Source of the DNA: Candidatus Avimicrobium faecavium | GTDB lineage: Bacteria > Bacillota > Clostridia > Oscillospirales > Ruminococcaceae | DNA: 14,167 nucleotides | Reading direction: 5' to 3' | NCBI GenBank assembly: GCA_904419105.1 | Contig: CAJFQR010000028.1 | Location: 1-14,167, forward strand | Program-made: the position numbers and the translations under genes | Shown: piece by piece, positions 1 to 6,698 of the stretch | Numbering within the stretch: position 1 is the first letter of the stretch | Layout of the letters: the number at the start of each line of letters is the position of its first letter | The notes under the pieces: generated by a model | What the model saw: the letters and a program-made list of their open reading frames with translations, nothing else | Databases searched by the model: none | Told to the model about the DNA's origin: nothing

Positions 1-37
1 CTGGAGTATATCTCTTGTTCGGTATTCCTTTTGGCAT
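1..37 (-). CDS. IS3-family transposase OrfA, N-terminal fragment (12 codons in the window)
   Basis: The minus strand from 37 reads ATG CCA AAA GGA ATA CCG AAC AAG AGA TAT ACT CCA, that is MPKGIPNKRYTP, and then leaves the window. This is the characteristic start of an IS150-group OrfA, whose N-terminal helix-turn-helix part binds the element's ends; OrfB with the DDE catalytic domain normally follows by a -1 frameshift. The only ribosome-site candidate is the weak GGGG at 47-50, which lies in the arm of the 44-92 palindrome, so translation may be structure-controlled. Whether the gene is intact cannot be judged here. Confidence 0.75.
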   Translation of the reverse strand, partial: MPKGIPNKRYTP

Positions 38-43
38 AGTAAA

Positions 44-92
44 GCACCCCACTTGTTATTCAGTATAACATACTGTCTAACAAATGGGGTGC
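44..92. repeat. 49-base imperfect palindrome inside the IS left end
   Basis: The sequence is symmetric about position 68. Of 24 opposed pairs, 20 are complementary; mismatches are at 52/84, 59/77, 60/76 and 67/69. The outer arms are GCACCCCA/TGGGGTGC, followed by TTGTTA/TAACAA and CAGTAT/ATACTG. In effect a second, inverted copy of the IS end motif sits between the outer end and the OrfA start. A transcript entering from tetR would fold the whole palindrome; one starting inside would contain only one arm. Confidence 0.85.
62..67 (-). promoter_or_regulatory. Candidate extended -10 of the transposase promoter
   Basis: The minus strand carries TGT TATACT, an extended -10 (TGn plus five of six consensus bases), at the centre of the palindrome. 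No good -35 lies 16-18 bases upstream (the sequence there is CCCCAT). The predicted start near 55 would give a short leader to the OrfA ATG at 37, lacking the 5' arm of the palindrome. Confidence 0.45.
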
Positions 93-117
93 AGTTCAGC
101 CGGGGGGGGCGGTTTTT

Positions 118-708
118 TTACAGGGGCTGTCCGGTGCGGCCGGGCGGATCCAGCGGGGCCTCGTCCAGGTGATCCACCGTGCCGGGCTCAAAGCCGGTCA
201 GGCAGCGGCGCAGCCGGGCGGCCAGCGTTTCGGCGGATACCGGGTCCCGGTCCTCCAGCCAGCGCTTCACCGCCGCCACCACCGCATCGGCATAAAAACT
301 CAGGTAGAACCGGGCGGCCTCCGGCTCCTCGGCGGCCAGCGCCTCCTCAAAGTCGTCGTCCAGGATCACCACCACGATCTCCCGGAAGTAGTCGGCAAAG
401 GAGTTCTGCCCCTCCACCTCAAAGGTCTTGCGGTAGAACTCCCGGTTCTCCTCAAAGTAGAGGCACAGGTCCCGCAGCACCTCCCAGCCGGCGGCGTCCT
501 CCCGGCGGCGCAGCACCGCCAGAAATTCGGTGTAATAGATCCAGTTTACCAGGTCATACTTATCCCGGAAGTGGTAGTAAAAGCTCTTGCGGTTCATCTC
601 GCAGCGCTCGCAGATATCGGTGACGCTGATCTGGGCAAAGGGCCGCTCCTTGAGCAGCTCCCGCAGCGCCGCCGCCAGTGCGCGTTTGGTGATGTTGGAA
701 TCCGCCAG
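118..708 (-). CDS. TetR/AcrR-family transcriptional regulator
   Basis: A 196-residue DNA-binding regulator, normal length for the family. Residues 6-22 form helix 1 (ITKRALAAALRELLKER). The helix-turn-helix spans about 28-47, with ISVTDICERCEMN and the signature recognition helix RKSFYYHF followed by DKYDLVNWIYY, the pattern seen in DhaS-like TetR proteins. The C-terminal ligand-binding region (60-196) is not diagnostic of a ligand. The open frame extends upstream to 984, but a promoter at 757-785 rules most of that out. A perfect AGGAGG at 717-722 sits 8 bases before a CTG at 706-708 and no ATG is nearby, so I place the start on CTG; GTG at 745-747 is the alternative but has no ribosome site. 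It is divergent from the Ca2+-ATPase gene, the usual arrangement of a TetR repressor and its target. No terminator is visible before the IS. Confidence 0.85.
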   Translation of the reverse strand: MADSNITKRALAAALRELLKERPFAQISVTDICERCEMNRKSFYYHFRDKYDLVNWIYYTEFLAVLRRREDAAGWEVLRDLCLYFEENREFYRKTFEVEGQNSFADYFREIVVVILDDDFEEALAAEEPEAARFYLSFYADAVVAAVKRWLEDRDPVSAETLAARLRRCLTGFEPGTVDHLDEAPLDPPGRTGQPL

Positions 709-756
709 GGGGACCGCCTCCTCTCCGGTTTTTGCGATGGCATTCACACTACTATT

Positions 757-785
757 ACAATACCACGAATCGGCGCAAATCTCAA
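757..785 (-). promoter_or_regulatory. Promoter of the tetR-family gene
   Basis: On the minus strand TTGAGA (780-785, five of six -35 bases) is followed after 17 bases by TATTGT (757-762, four of six) with an extended TGG just before it. The start would be near 750, about 40 bases before the CTG codon. This supports excluding the upstream part of the open frame from the gene. Confidence 0.65.
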
Positions 786-810
786 CGGTCCGGCCCGCCT
801 CCCGGCAAAT

Positions 811-842
811 TTTTTGGACAAAATCAGCCCTGTGTCCCAAAA
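811..842. promoter_or_regulatory. Candidate operator: inverted repeat between the divergent promoters
   Basis: TTTTTGGACA (811-820) faces TGTCCCAAAA (833-842), a 10-base inverted repeat with one mismatch and a 12-base gap, so the half-sites are about two helical turns apart. It lies between the tetR promoter and the ATPase promoter, where a TetR dimer would be expected to bind. The assignment rests on position and symmetry only. Confidence 0.4.
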
Positions 843-879
843 TGTAACACTTCGGCCTATATGGGGAAAATTGTAACAC
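843..879. repeat. Direct repeat TGTAACAC in the divergent intergenic region
   Basis: TGTAACAC occurs at 843-850 and 872-879, each preceded by an A-run (CAAAA and GAAAAT). The copies are 29 bases apart, close to three helical turns, and sit just upstream of the ATPase promoter. They could be binding sites for the TetR protein or another regulator, or chance. Confidence 0.4.
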
Positions 880-895
880 CGTTTTGAATTGTCCG

Positions 896-924
896 GTGCA
901 ATCTGCCCCGGCGGCTGGTATAAT
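896..924 (+). promoter_or_regulatory. Promoter of the Ca2+-ATPase gene
   Basis: A perfect TATAAT at 919-924 with extended TGG (916-918) is preceded at 17 bases by GTGCAA (896-901), a weak -35. The arrangement (G/T)TGCAA-N17-TATAAT with CTGG before the -10 and an A after it is the same as at the M20 peptidase promoter. The predicted start is about 931. Confidence 0.75.
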
Positions 925-1000
925 ACTCACACGGGTTTGAAAAAACCGCTTTCCAACTGCCGGAGCCATCTCCGGCAAATCCAATCAGGAGGGATCTGTT

Positions 1001-3649
1001 TTGTCACTCTACTCGAAACCGGCCGGGGAGGTCCTCACCGAGCTGGGCACCGACGCCCAGGGGGGCCTTTCCTCCGGCCAGGTGGCGGAGCTTGCCGCCA
1101 AATACGGCCCGAACAAGCTCCGGGAAAAACCGAAAAAAACCATGTTCCAGCGCTTTCTGGACCAGTTCAAGGACGCGATGATCATCATTCTGCTTGTCGC
1201 GGCGGCGGTCTCCTTCGGCATCGCCGTCTACGAGCAGGATCCGATGGAGTTCTTCGAGCCGATGCTGATCCTGCTCATCGTCGTGCTCAACGCCATCATG
1301 GGCGTGCTGCAGGAATCCAAGGCGGAAAAAGCCCTGGACGCCCTGAAAAACCTCTCGGCGCCGAACGCCCGGGTCATCCGGGACGGCAAGGAGCAGATCA
1401 TCGACGCCGCCGGCCTGGTACCCGGTGACCTGATCAAGCTGGAAGCCGGCGACTTTGTCCCGGCGGACGCCCGGCTGCTGCGCAGCGCCGGCCTCAAGAG
1501 CGAGGAGAGCGCCCTCACCGGTGAAAGCGTCCCGTCCGAGAAGGACGCCGCCGCCCCGGTGGCGGAGGACGCCCCGCTGGGCGACCGCACCAACATGGTC
1601 TTTTCCGGCTGCTCCATCACCTACGGCACCGGCACCGCCGTGGTCACCGCCACCGGTATGGACACCGAGATGGGCCGCATCGCCAACCTGCTCGACAGCG
1701 AGGAGGAGGGCATGACCCCCCTGCAGGAAAAGCTGGCCCAGCTGGGTAAAAACCTGGGCTTCCTGGCGCTGGCCGCCTGTGCCATCATCTTCGTGGTGGG
1801 CATCTTCAACGGCATCCCCCCGATGAACATCTTCATGACCAGCGTGTCGCTGGCGGTTTCCGCCATTCCGGAGGGCCTGCCGGCCATCGTCACCATCGTG
1901 CTCTCCATCGGCGTGCAGCGCATGGTGAAGAAGAACGCCCTGATCCGCCGCCTGCCCGCCGTCGAGACGCTGGGCGGCGCCTCGGTGATCTGCTCGGATA
2001 AGACCGGCACCCTGACCCAGAACCGTATGACCCTGGTCCAGGCCTATGTGGACGGCGCCGCCGGCCCCGAGGCCATCTCCGACGCGAACTCCGAGCCGAT
2101 CCAGAAGCTGCTGGCCTACGCCACCCTGTGCTGCGACGGCTCCATCGTCATAAACGGCAGCCAGGTCCAGCACATCGGTGACCCGACCGAGACCGCCATC
2201 GTCCTCGCCGCCCACCAGAACGGCATGGAGAAGGCCGACCTGACCGCCCGCTACCCCCGCCTGGCGGAGATCCCCTTCGACTCCGACCGCAAGCTGATGA
2301 CCACCGTCAACGAGATGGACGGCAAGCTGGTGGTCATCGTCAAGGGCGCCTTTGACATCATGGCCACCCGCTGCATCGCCGGCGACCTGACCACCGCCGC
2401 CCAGGTCAACGCCGCCATGAGCGAGAACGCCCTGCGCGTGCTCGCCGTCGGCTGCCGCATCATCGACGCGGTGCCGGAGGAGGTCACCCCCGAACTGCTT
2501 GAAAAGGACCTGACCTTCCTGGGCCTCGTCGGCATGATCGACCCGCCCCGTCCCGAGGCAAGAGACGCCGTGGCTGTCTGCCGCAAGGCCGGTATCCGCC
2601 CGGTGATGATCACCGGCGACCATGTCATCACCGCCTCGGCCATCGCCCGGGATCTGGGCATCCTCAAGGAGGGCGACCGGGCCATCACCGGCGCCGAGCT
2701 GGACGCCATGAGCGACGACGAGCTGGACGCCCAGGTGGCGGACATCTCGGTGTACGCCCGTGTCTCCCCGGAGAACAAGATCCGCATCGTCAAGGCCTGG
2801 CAGCGTAAGGACCAGGTAGTGGCCATGACCGGCGACGGCGTCAACGACGCCCCGGCCCTCAAGGCCGCCGACATCGGCTGCGCCATGGGCATCACCGGCA
2901 CCGATGTGGCCAAGGGCGCCGCGGATATGACCCTTACCGACGACAACTTCGCCACCATCGTCGACGCCGTCCGGGAGGGCCGCGGTATCTACGCCAACAT
3001 CAAGAAGGTGGTCGGCTACCTGCTGGGCACCAACATCGGCGAGGTGCTCACCGTCTTTACCGCCATGCTCCTCTGGCACAAGACCCCGCTGCAGTCGATG
3101 CAGCTGCTGTGGATCAACCTGGTCACCGACAGCCTGCCCGCCATCGCCCTGGGCATGGAAAAGGTCGAGGACGATGTGATGGATCACCCCCCGAAGCCGA
3201 AGGACGAGGGCATCTTCGCCCACGGCATGGGCATCAAGGTGGTGCTCCAGGGCGTGATGTTCGCCCTGCTGTCGCTGGCGGCCTACCACATCGGCGAGCT
3301 GCCCGGCCTTGCCGCCGGGGACCCGGCCCTCACCGTGGCCGGCGGCCAGACGCTGGCCTTCATGGTGCTGGCCCTCTGCCAGCTCACCCAGTCCTACAAT
3401 ATGCGCTCGGAACACAGCCTCTTCCACATCGGGCTGTTCTCCAACCGCAACCTGGACAAGGCCTGCCTGGCCTCGCTGGCACTGGTGGCGCTGGTGCTCT
3501 TTACCCCGCTGCGCACCATCTTTGATATGACCGCCCTGCCGGCTGTCTACTATGTCATCGGCGTCGGCCTGTCGCTGGTGCCCTTCGTGGTCATGGAGGC
3601 TGCCAAGGCCCTGGGCATCATCCGGCACCGCCATCACCCCGCCAAGTAA
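1001..3649 (+). CDS. P-type Ca2+-transporting ATPase (P2A/SERCA-like)
   Basis: An 882-residue membrane pump that uses ATP to export Ca2+. Order: N-terminal cation-ATPase domain (about 3-60), M1-M2, actuator domain with LTGES (172-176), M3-M4 with PEGLP (290-294), the phosphorylated Asp333 in DKTGTLT, the nucleotide-binding domain, the hinge TGDGVNDAP (610-618), and M5-M10. The SERCA Ca2+ ligands in M4 (Glu291), M5 (Asn678, Glu681) and M6 (Asn706, Thr709, Asp710) are all present with SERCA spacing; the M8 Glu appears replaced in a CQLTQSYNM segment. The start is TTG at 1001, 8 bases after AGGAGG (987-992). It is divergent from the tetR-family gene and followed by its own terminator, so it is probably monocistronic and TetR-controlled (inference). 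Ca2+ is the best call; Mn2+ transport is possible. Confidence 0.93.
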   Translation: MSLYSKPAGEVLTELGTDAQGGLSSGQVAELAAKYGPNKLREKPKKTMFQRFLDQFKDAMIIILLVAAAVSFGIAVYEQDPMEFFEPMLILLIVVLNAIMGVLQESKAEKALDALKNLSAPNARVIRDGKEQIIDAAGLVPGDLIKLEAGDFVPADARLLRSAGLKSEESALTGESVPSEKDAAAPVAEDAPLGDRTNMVFSGCSITYGTGTAVVTATGMDTEMGRIANLLDSEEEGMTPLQEKLAQLGKNLGFLALAACAIIFVVGIFNGIPPMNIFMTSVSLAVSAIPEGLPAIVTIVLSIGVQRMVKKNALIRRLPAVETLGGASVICSDKTGTLTQNRMTLVQAYVDGAAGPEAISDANSEPIQKLLAYATLCCDGSIVINGSQVQHIGDPTETAIVLAAHQNGMEKADLTARYPRLAEIPFDSDRKLMTTVNEMDGKLVVIVKGAFDIMATRCIAGDLTTAAQVNAAMSENALRVLAVGCRIIDAVPEEVTPELLEKDLTFLGLVGMIDPPRPEARDAVAVCRKAGIRPVMITGDHVITASAIARDLGILKEGDRAITGAELDAMSDDELDAQVADISVYARVSPENKIRIVKAWQRKDQVVAMTGDGVNDAPALKAADIGCAMGITGTDVAKGAADMTLTDDNFATIVDAVREGRGIYANIKKVVGYLLGTNIGEVLTVFTAMLLWHKTPLQSMQLLWINLVTDSLPAIALGMEKVEDDVMDHPPKPKDEGIFAHGMGIKVVLQGVMFALLSLAAYHIGELPGLAAGDPALTVAGGQTLAFMVLALCQLTQSYNMRSEHSLFHIGLFSNRNLDKACLASLALVALVLFTPLRTIFDMTALPAVYYVIGVGLSLVPFVVMEAAKALGIIRHRHHPAK

Positions 3650-3684
3650 CAGAGATCCCCGCATTCCGGCCTGACCGGCTGCGG

Positions 3685-3720
3685 AAAAAGGCTCCCGCCC
3701 GCCGGGGGCCTTTTTGTTTT
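3685..3720 (+). terminator. Intrinsic terminator after the Ca2+-ATPase gene
   Basis: AAAAA, then GGCTCCCG (3690-3697), a short loop and CGGGGGCC (3703-3710), then TTTTTGTTTT. The stem is eight pairs with one G-U, extended by the flanking A/T runs. It lies about 35 bases after the stop codon. Confidence 0.88.
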
Positions 3721-3749
3721 GCCCTGTTTCCGGCGGACGGATTTTTCCC

Positions 3750-3778
3750 TTGACGGCCGGCGGCGGCTGCGGTAAAAT
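3750..3778 (+). promoter_or_regulatory. Promoter of the adenine deaminase gene
   Basis: TTGACG (3750-3755) and TAAAAT (3773-3778) are separated by exactly 17 bases; each matches five of six consensus bases. The start would be near 3785, about 33 bases before the ATG. I see no purine-riboswitch-like leader, and there is little room for one. Confidence 0.75.
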
Positions 3779-3817
3779 GGGAAAAATATCTCGAGTTCCG
3801 ATGAAGGAGGAAGGACT

Positions 3818-5512
3818 ATGGACCGCAGAGAAGCCATCCGCACCGCCCTTGGGGAGGAGGCCCCGGACCTGGTGCTCAAACACGCCCGGCTGGTGGATGT
3901 GCTCACCGGCACCGTCTACCCGGCGGATGTGGCCATCCGGGACGGGGTCATCGCCGGGGTCGGGGACTACAGCGGCCCGGCGGAGGTGGACCTGGGCGGC
4001 CGGTATCTGGCGCCGGGGCTGATCAACGCCCACTGCCATGTGGAGAGCTCGATGGCGCTGCCCCGGGCCTACTGCCCGGAGGAGCTGCGCTGGGGGGTGA
4101 CCACCCTGATCACCGACCCCCACGAGATCGCCAATGTCTGCGGCGGGGAGGGGCTGCGCTTTCTGCTGGACGAATCGGAGGGTCTGCCCATCAACTACTA
4201 TGTACAGCTGCCCTCCTGCGTGCCGGCCACCCGGTTTGAGCACGCCGGGGCGGTGCTCTCCGCCCGGGAGCTGGCGCCCTTTCTCAAAGAGGAGCGGGTG
4301 CTCGGCCTCGGGGAGCTGATGGACTACCCCGGTGTGGCCGCCTGTGACCCCGCCGTGCTGGAAAAGCTCGACCTCTTTGCCGGGCGCATCGTCGACGGCC
4401 ACGCCCCGGGCCTCACCGGGAAGGGCCTGCAGGCCTACGCCGCCGCCGGGGTGCGCACCGACCACGAGAGCACCACCTGGGAGGAGGCCCGGGACAAGCT
4501 CCGGGCAGGCATCGCCGTGCTGGTGCGGGAGGGCAGCGCCTCGAAGAACCTCACCGCCATTTTGACCGGGGCGCTGCGGGAGGGGGTCTCCACCCGGGAG
4601 ATGGCCTTCTGTTCCGACGACAAGCACCTGGCGGATATCCGCCGGGAGGGCACCATCCGCCACAACCTCCGGCTGGCGGTGGCGCTGGGCATGGACCCGG
4701 TGGAGGCGGTGGCGATGGGGAGCTTGAACGCCGCCCGCATCTTCCGCCTGCCAAACCTCGGGGCCATTGCTCCGGGGTACCGGGCGGACCTCGTCGTCTT
4801 TGAGGACCTGCGGGACTTTGCCGTCTCCGCCGTCTACAAGGATGGCCGGCCGGTGGACGCCGACGCCCTCGCCGCCGATTCCGGGCGGCAGCCGGGGGTC
4901 GGGCCGGTGTTCCGGTCGGTGCGGCCGGCTCCCCTCACCGCCGCGGCGCTGGCCCTGCCCGACCGGGCGGTGCAGCCGGTGATCGAGATCCTGCCCGGCC
5001 AGATCCTCACCCGCCGGGGGGAGGTGCGCCGGGAGGATATCCCCTCGGAGCTCGCCGCCGGGACGCTGCGGAAGATCGCCGTCGTCGAACGGCACCACGC
5101 CACCGGCCATGTCGGGGTCGGGCTTTTGCGGGGGTACGGGCTCCGGCACGGGGCGGTGGGCACCACCGTCGCCCACGACAGCCACAACCTGATCCTCGTC
5201 GGGGACAATGACCGGGACCTGCTTACCGCCGCCGGGGAGCTCACCCGGGTGCAGGGGGGCTACACCCTCGTCCGGGACGGCAGGGTGCTGGGCACCCTGT
5301 CGCTGCCCGCCGCCGGCCTGATGAGCACCCTGCCCGCCGGGACCCTGACCGGCGAGCTGGAAAAGCTGCTCACACTGGCAAGGGAGGCCGGCGTGGCCGA
5401 CGGCATCGACCCGTTCGTGACGCTGAGCTTTCTGGCTCTCCCGGTGCTGCCGGAGCTGCGGCTCACCGACCTCGGCCTCTTTGATGTCACCGCCTTCCGG
5501 CTGGTGGACTGA
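3818..5512 (+). CDS. ade: Adenine deaminase
   Basis: A 564-residue metal-dependent amidohydrolase that converts adenine to hypoxanthine and ammonia in purine salvage; cytosolic. Length is typical of AdeC/YerA-type enzymes. Visible metal and active-site motifs: HCHVESS with His72 and His74, TDPHEIANV with His102, GLGELMDY with Glu166, GHAPGL with His195, TDHEST with His216, and SDDKH with Asp267/Asp268. The N-terminal beta-sandwich (about 15-65) and the C-terminal adenine-deaminase domain (about 390-560) are both present. ATG at 3818 follows AAGGAGG (3804-3810) by 7 bases. It has its own promoter and terminator. It supplies hypoxanthine for IMP, the substrate of GuaB encoded later in the window, but the two are not co-transcribed. 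Confidence 0.94.
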   Translation: MDRREAIRTALGEEAPDLVLKHARLVDVLTGTVYPADVAIRDGVIAGVGDYSGPAEVDLGGRYLAPGLINAHCHVESSMALPRAYCPEELRWGVTTLITDPHEIANVCGGEGLRFLLDESEGLPINYYVQLPSCVPATRFEHAGAVLSARELAPFLKEERVLGLGELMDYPGVAACDPAVLEKLDLFAGRIVDGHAPGLTGKGLQAYAAAGVRTDHESTTWEEARDKLRAGIAVLVREGSASKNLTAILTGALREGVSTREMAFCSDDKHLADIRREGTIRHNLRLAVALGMDPVEAVAMGSLNAARIFRLPNLGAIAPGYRADLVVFEDLRDFAVSAVYKDGRPVDADALAADSGRQPGVGPVFRSVRPAPLTAAALALPDRAVQPVIEILPGQILTRRGEVRREDIPSELAAGTLRKIAVVERHHATGHVGVGLLRGYGLRHGAVGTTVAHDSHNLILVGDNDRDLLTAAGELTRVQGGYTLVRDGRVLGTLSLPAAGLMSTLPAGTLTGELEKLLTLAREAGVADGIDPFVTLSFLALPVLPELRLTDLGLFDVTAFRLVD

Positions 5513-5537
5513 CCCTCCCCCTTCCCGCATAAAAACG

Positions 5538-5562
5538 GCCCGCCTGCCTGGCGGGCTTTTTT
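5538..5562 (+). terminator. Intrinsic terminator after ade
   Basis: GCCCGCC (5538-5544), loop TGCCT, GGCGGGC (5550-5556), then TTTTTT. A perfect seven-pair GC stem with a U-run, 25 bases past the ade stop codon; an A-run (5531-5535) precedes it. Confidence 0.93.
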
Positions 5563-5578
5563 GCGCCCGGCGGCGGGG

Positions 5579-5730
5579 TTTTCCACAGGCCCTCCCCTTT
5601 TCCCCGGAAATGGGCCCCTCTTTTCCCCGTCCGCCCGGCAAAGGACGGGTTTTCGTCCGCTTTTTCCCTGGGAGCGGGAGGTTTTTCGGCGGGAAGTTTT
5701 CCACATCCGGCGGCGGAAAAGGTGGAAAAG
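5579..5730. repeat. Cluster of TTTTCC(A/C)C motifs in the gap between ade and the next gene
   Basis: The 313-base gap 5513-5825 holds no gene. TTTTCCACA occurs at 5579-5587 and 5697-5705, TTTTCCCCG twice between them, and TTTTCCACC on the minus strand near 5722-5730; TTTTACACA follows near 5748. The two TTTTCCACA copies differ by one base from the DnaA box TTATCCACA. No recognisable promoter for the following gene was found here. Confidence 0.5.
5643..5665 (+). terminator. Possible second, weaker terminator in the ade downstream region
   Basis: GGACG (5643-5647), loop GGTTTT, CGTCC (5654-5658), then GC and TTTTT. The stem has only five pairs, so it would be a back-up at best. It could equally be an incidental hairpin in this repeat-rich gap. 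Confidence 0.35.
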
Positions 5731-5825
5731 CCGCCTTTGCCCGACAGTTTTACACAGCGGACACACCGGTGCAACACCATCGCCCCGGCCATCGGGTAGG
5801 ATAGGAATAGAAGGGAGTGGCTGAT

Positions 5826-6620
5826 ATGACCGCACAGAGCATCCATCCCCGGCGTCCCGGCCGGGCCGCCCGCATCGCCCGGGCAGAGGCCGCCTATCGC
5901 CGCCGGATCGCCGCCCGGGTGGCAGAAGAGGAGGCAGACGGCAGCGTGTTTTTCACCGGGCCGATCGAGACAGGGTTCTGGGAGGTGAAGCTCCGGGGGG
6001 AGCGGCTGACGGTGCTGCGGCCGGACACCGGGGATTCGCTGGACACCCAGGGGTATCTGCTCCGCCGGCTGGAAAGGGCCGACTGGCAGCCGGGCAGGCT
6101 GCGGCTCACCGGGGAGTTCTGGTACCAGACCGGCGAGGGGCTGCGCCATGTCCGGGACGGGGACGCCCGGCTGGTGCGGCGCACGCTGGCAATCCCCCGC
6201 CCGCTGCAAAACGAAGGGGAGCTGCGGGCCTTTCTCACCAAAATGGAGGAGGACAGCGCCCTGCTCCCCCCTGCCCCGCTTGCGGAGCGGCTCCGGGGCC
6301 TGCTGGAGGCCATTCTGGCCCCGCTGGCGGCGGTGGGGCTGTGCGCGGTGATGCTCCCCTGGCTGGCCGGCAGCGCGGTGCTCTACCGGGAGGTGCCGGG
6401 CGTGCTGGAGGGCTTCCGGGAACAGGGAGGGCAGCACTACCCGCAGTACCGGTACCCCACCGGGGAGGGCCGCTGGCAGGAGGCGGTGGACTGGAGCCTC
6501 CCGGTGGAGAAGGCGGTGGCGGCGGAGGAGCTCCCGGCGCTGCTGCGGCAGAAGCTGCCGAAGGCCGTTAAAGTCCGGGTGGGCCGGTTTAACGGGAAAA
6601 GCCGGTGCCTGTACCTGTAA
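5826..6620 (+). CDS. Protein of unknown function with one membrane segment
   Basis: A 264-residue protein I do not recognise. Residues 8-36 are very basic (RR, RAARIARAEAAYRRR), then comes a mixed, partly beta-strand-like region (40-125: FFTGPIETGFWEVKLRGERLTVLRP), a hydrophobic segment at about 160-186 (LLEAILAPLAAVGLCAVMLPWLAGSAVLY), and a C-terminal part ending with a basic strand (KAVKVRVGRFNGKSRCLYL). With no signal peptide and a basic N-terminus, an N-in membrane anchor is likely. ATG at 5826 follows AAGGGAG (5811-5817) by 8 bases; the in-frame GTG at 5817 lies inside that ribosome site. The gene is a single unit between a terminator and the M20 peptidase promoter. High GC at third codon positions supports real coding. 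Confidence 0.75.
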   Translation: MTAQSIHPRRPGRAARIARAEAAYRRRIAARVAEEEADGSVFFTGPIETGFWEVKLRGERLTVLRPDTGDSLDTQGYLLRRLERADWQPGRLRLTGEFWYQTGEGLRHVRDGDARLVRRTLAIPRPLQNEGELRAFLTKMEEDSALLPPAPLAERLRGLLEAILAPLAAVGLCAVMLPWLAGSAVLYREVPGVLEGFREQGGQHYPQYRYPTGEGRWQEAVDWSLPVEKAVAAEELPALLRQKLPKAVKVRVGRFNGKSRCLYL

Positions 6621-6698
6621 AGGCCCGGAAAGGAGAGCGCCGGGGTCTGCCGTTTTTCACCCGCCGCGCTTTAGCGCCAAAAATCACTAAATTTTTTC

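Larger units (their letters stand above)
1..98 (-). mobile_element. Left end of an IS3-family (IS150-like) insertion sequence, cut by the window edge
   Basis: On the minus strand the segment begins TGAACTGCACCCC at 98 and runs through ATTTGTTAGACA. This resembles the IS150-group terminal repeat (TGTACTGCACCC...TTTGTTGGAC, from memory). A transposase OrfA start follows about 60 bases inside, the expected spacing for the family. The outer boundary at 98 is set by the terminal TG dinucleotide and is an inference, because the target duplication and the right end are outside the window. The element sits 19 bases beyond the tetR stop codon and points away from it, so tetR read-through would enter it in the sense direction. 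A long palindrome at 44-92 lies inside this end. Confidence 0.78.

Noticed and set aside
709..984. N-terminal extension of the TetR-family protein by 92 residues
   Set aside because: The region contains the promoter of the gene and the divergent control region, and TetR proteins of this type start just before helix 1.
1004..5704. A 1566-codon open frame on the minus strand across the ATPase and adenine deaminase genes
   Set aside because: It is the antisense shadow of two well-identified GC-rich genes; its product is a low-complexity string of H, G, Q, D and V, with no ribosome site or domain.
5579..5756. Chromosomal replication origin
   Set aside because: The boxes are imperfect, no AT-rich unwinding region accompanies them, and neither dnaA, dnaN, rpmH nor gidA is present.
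6607..6660. Terminator after the unknown membrane-protein gene
   Set aside because: GGCCCGG and CCGGGGTC can pair with a bulge and TTTTT follows some bases later, but the stem is irregular and the U-run is displaced; too weak to call.
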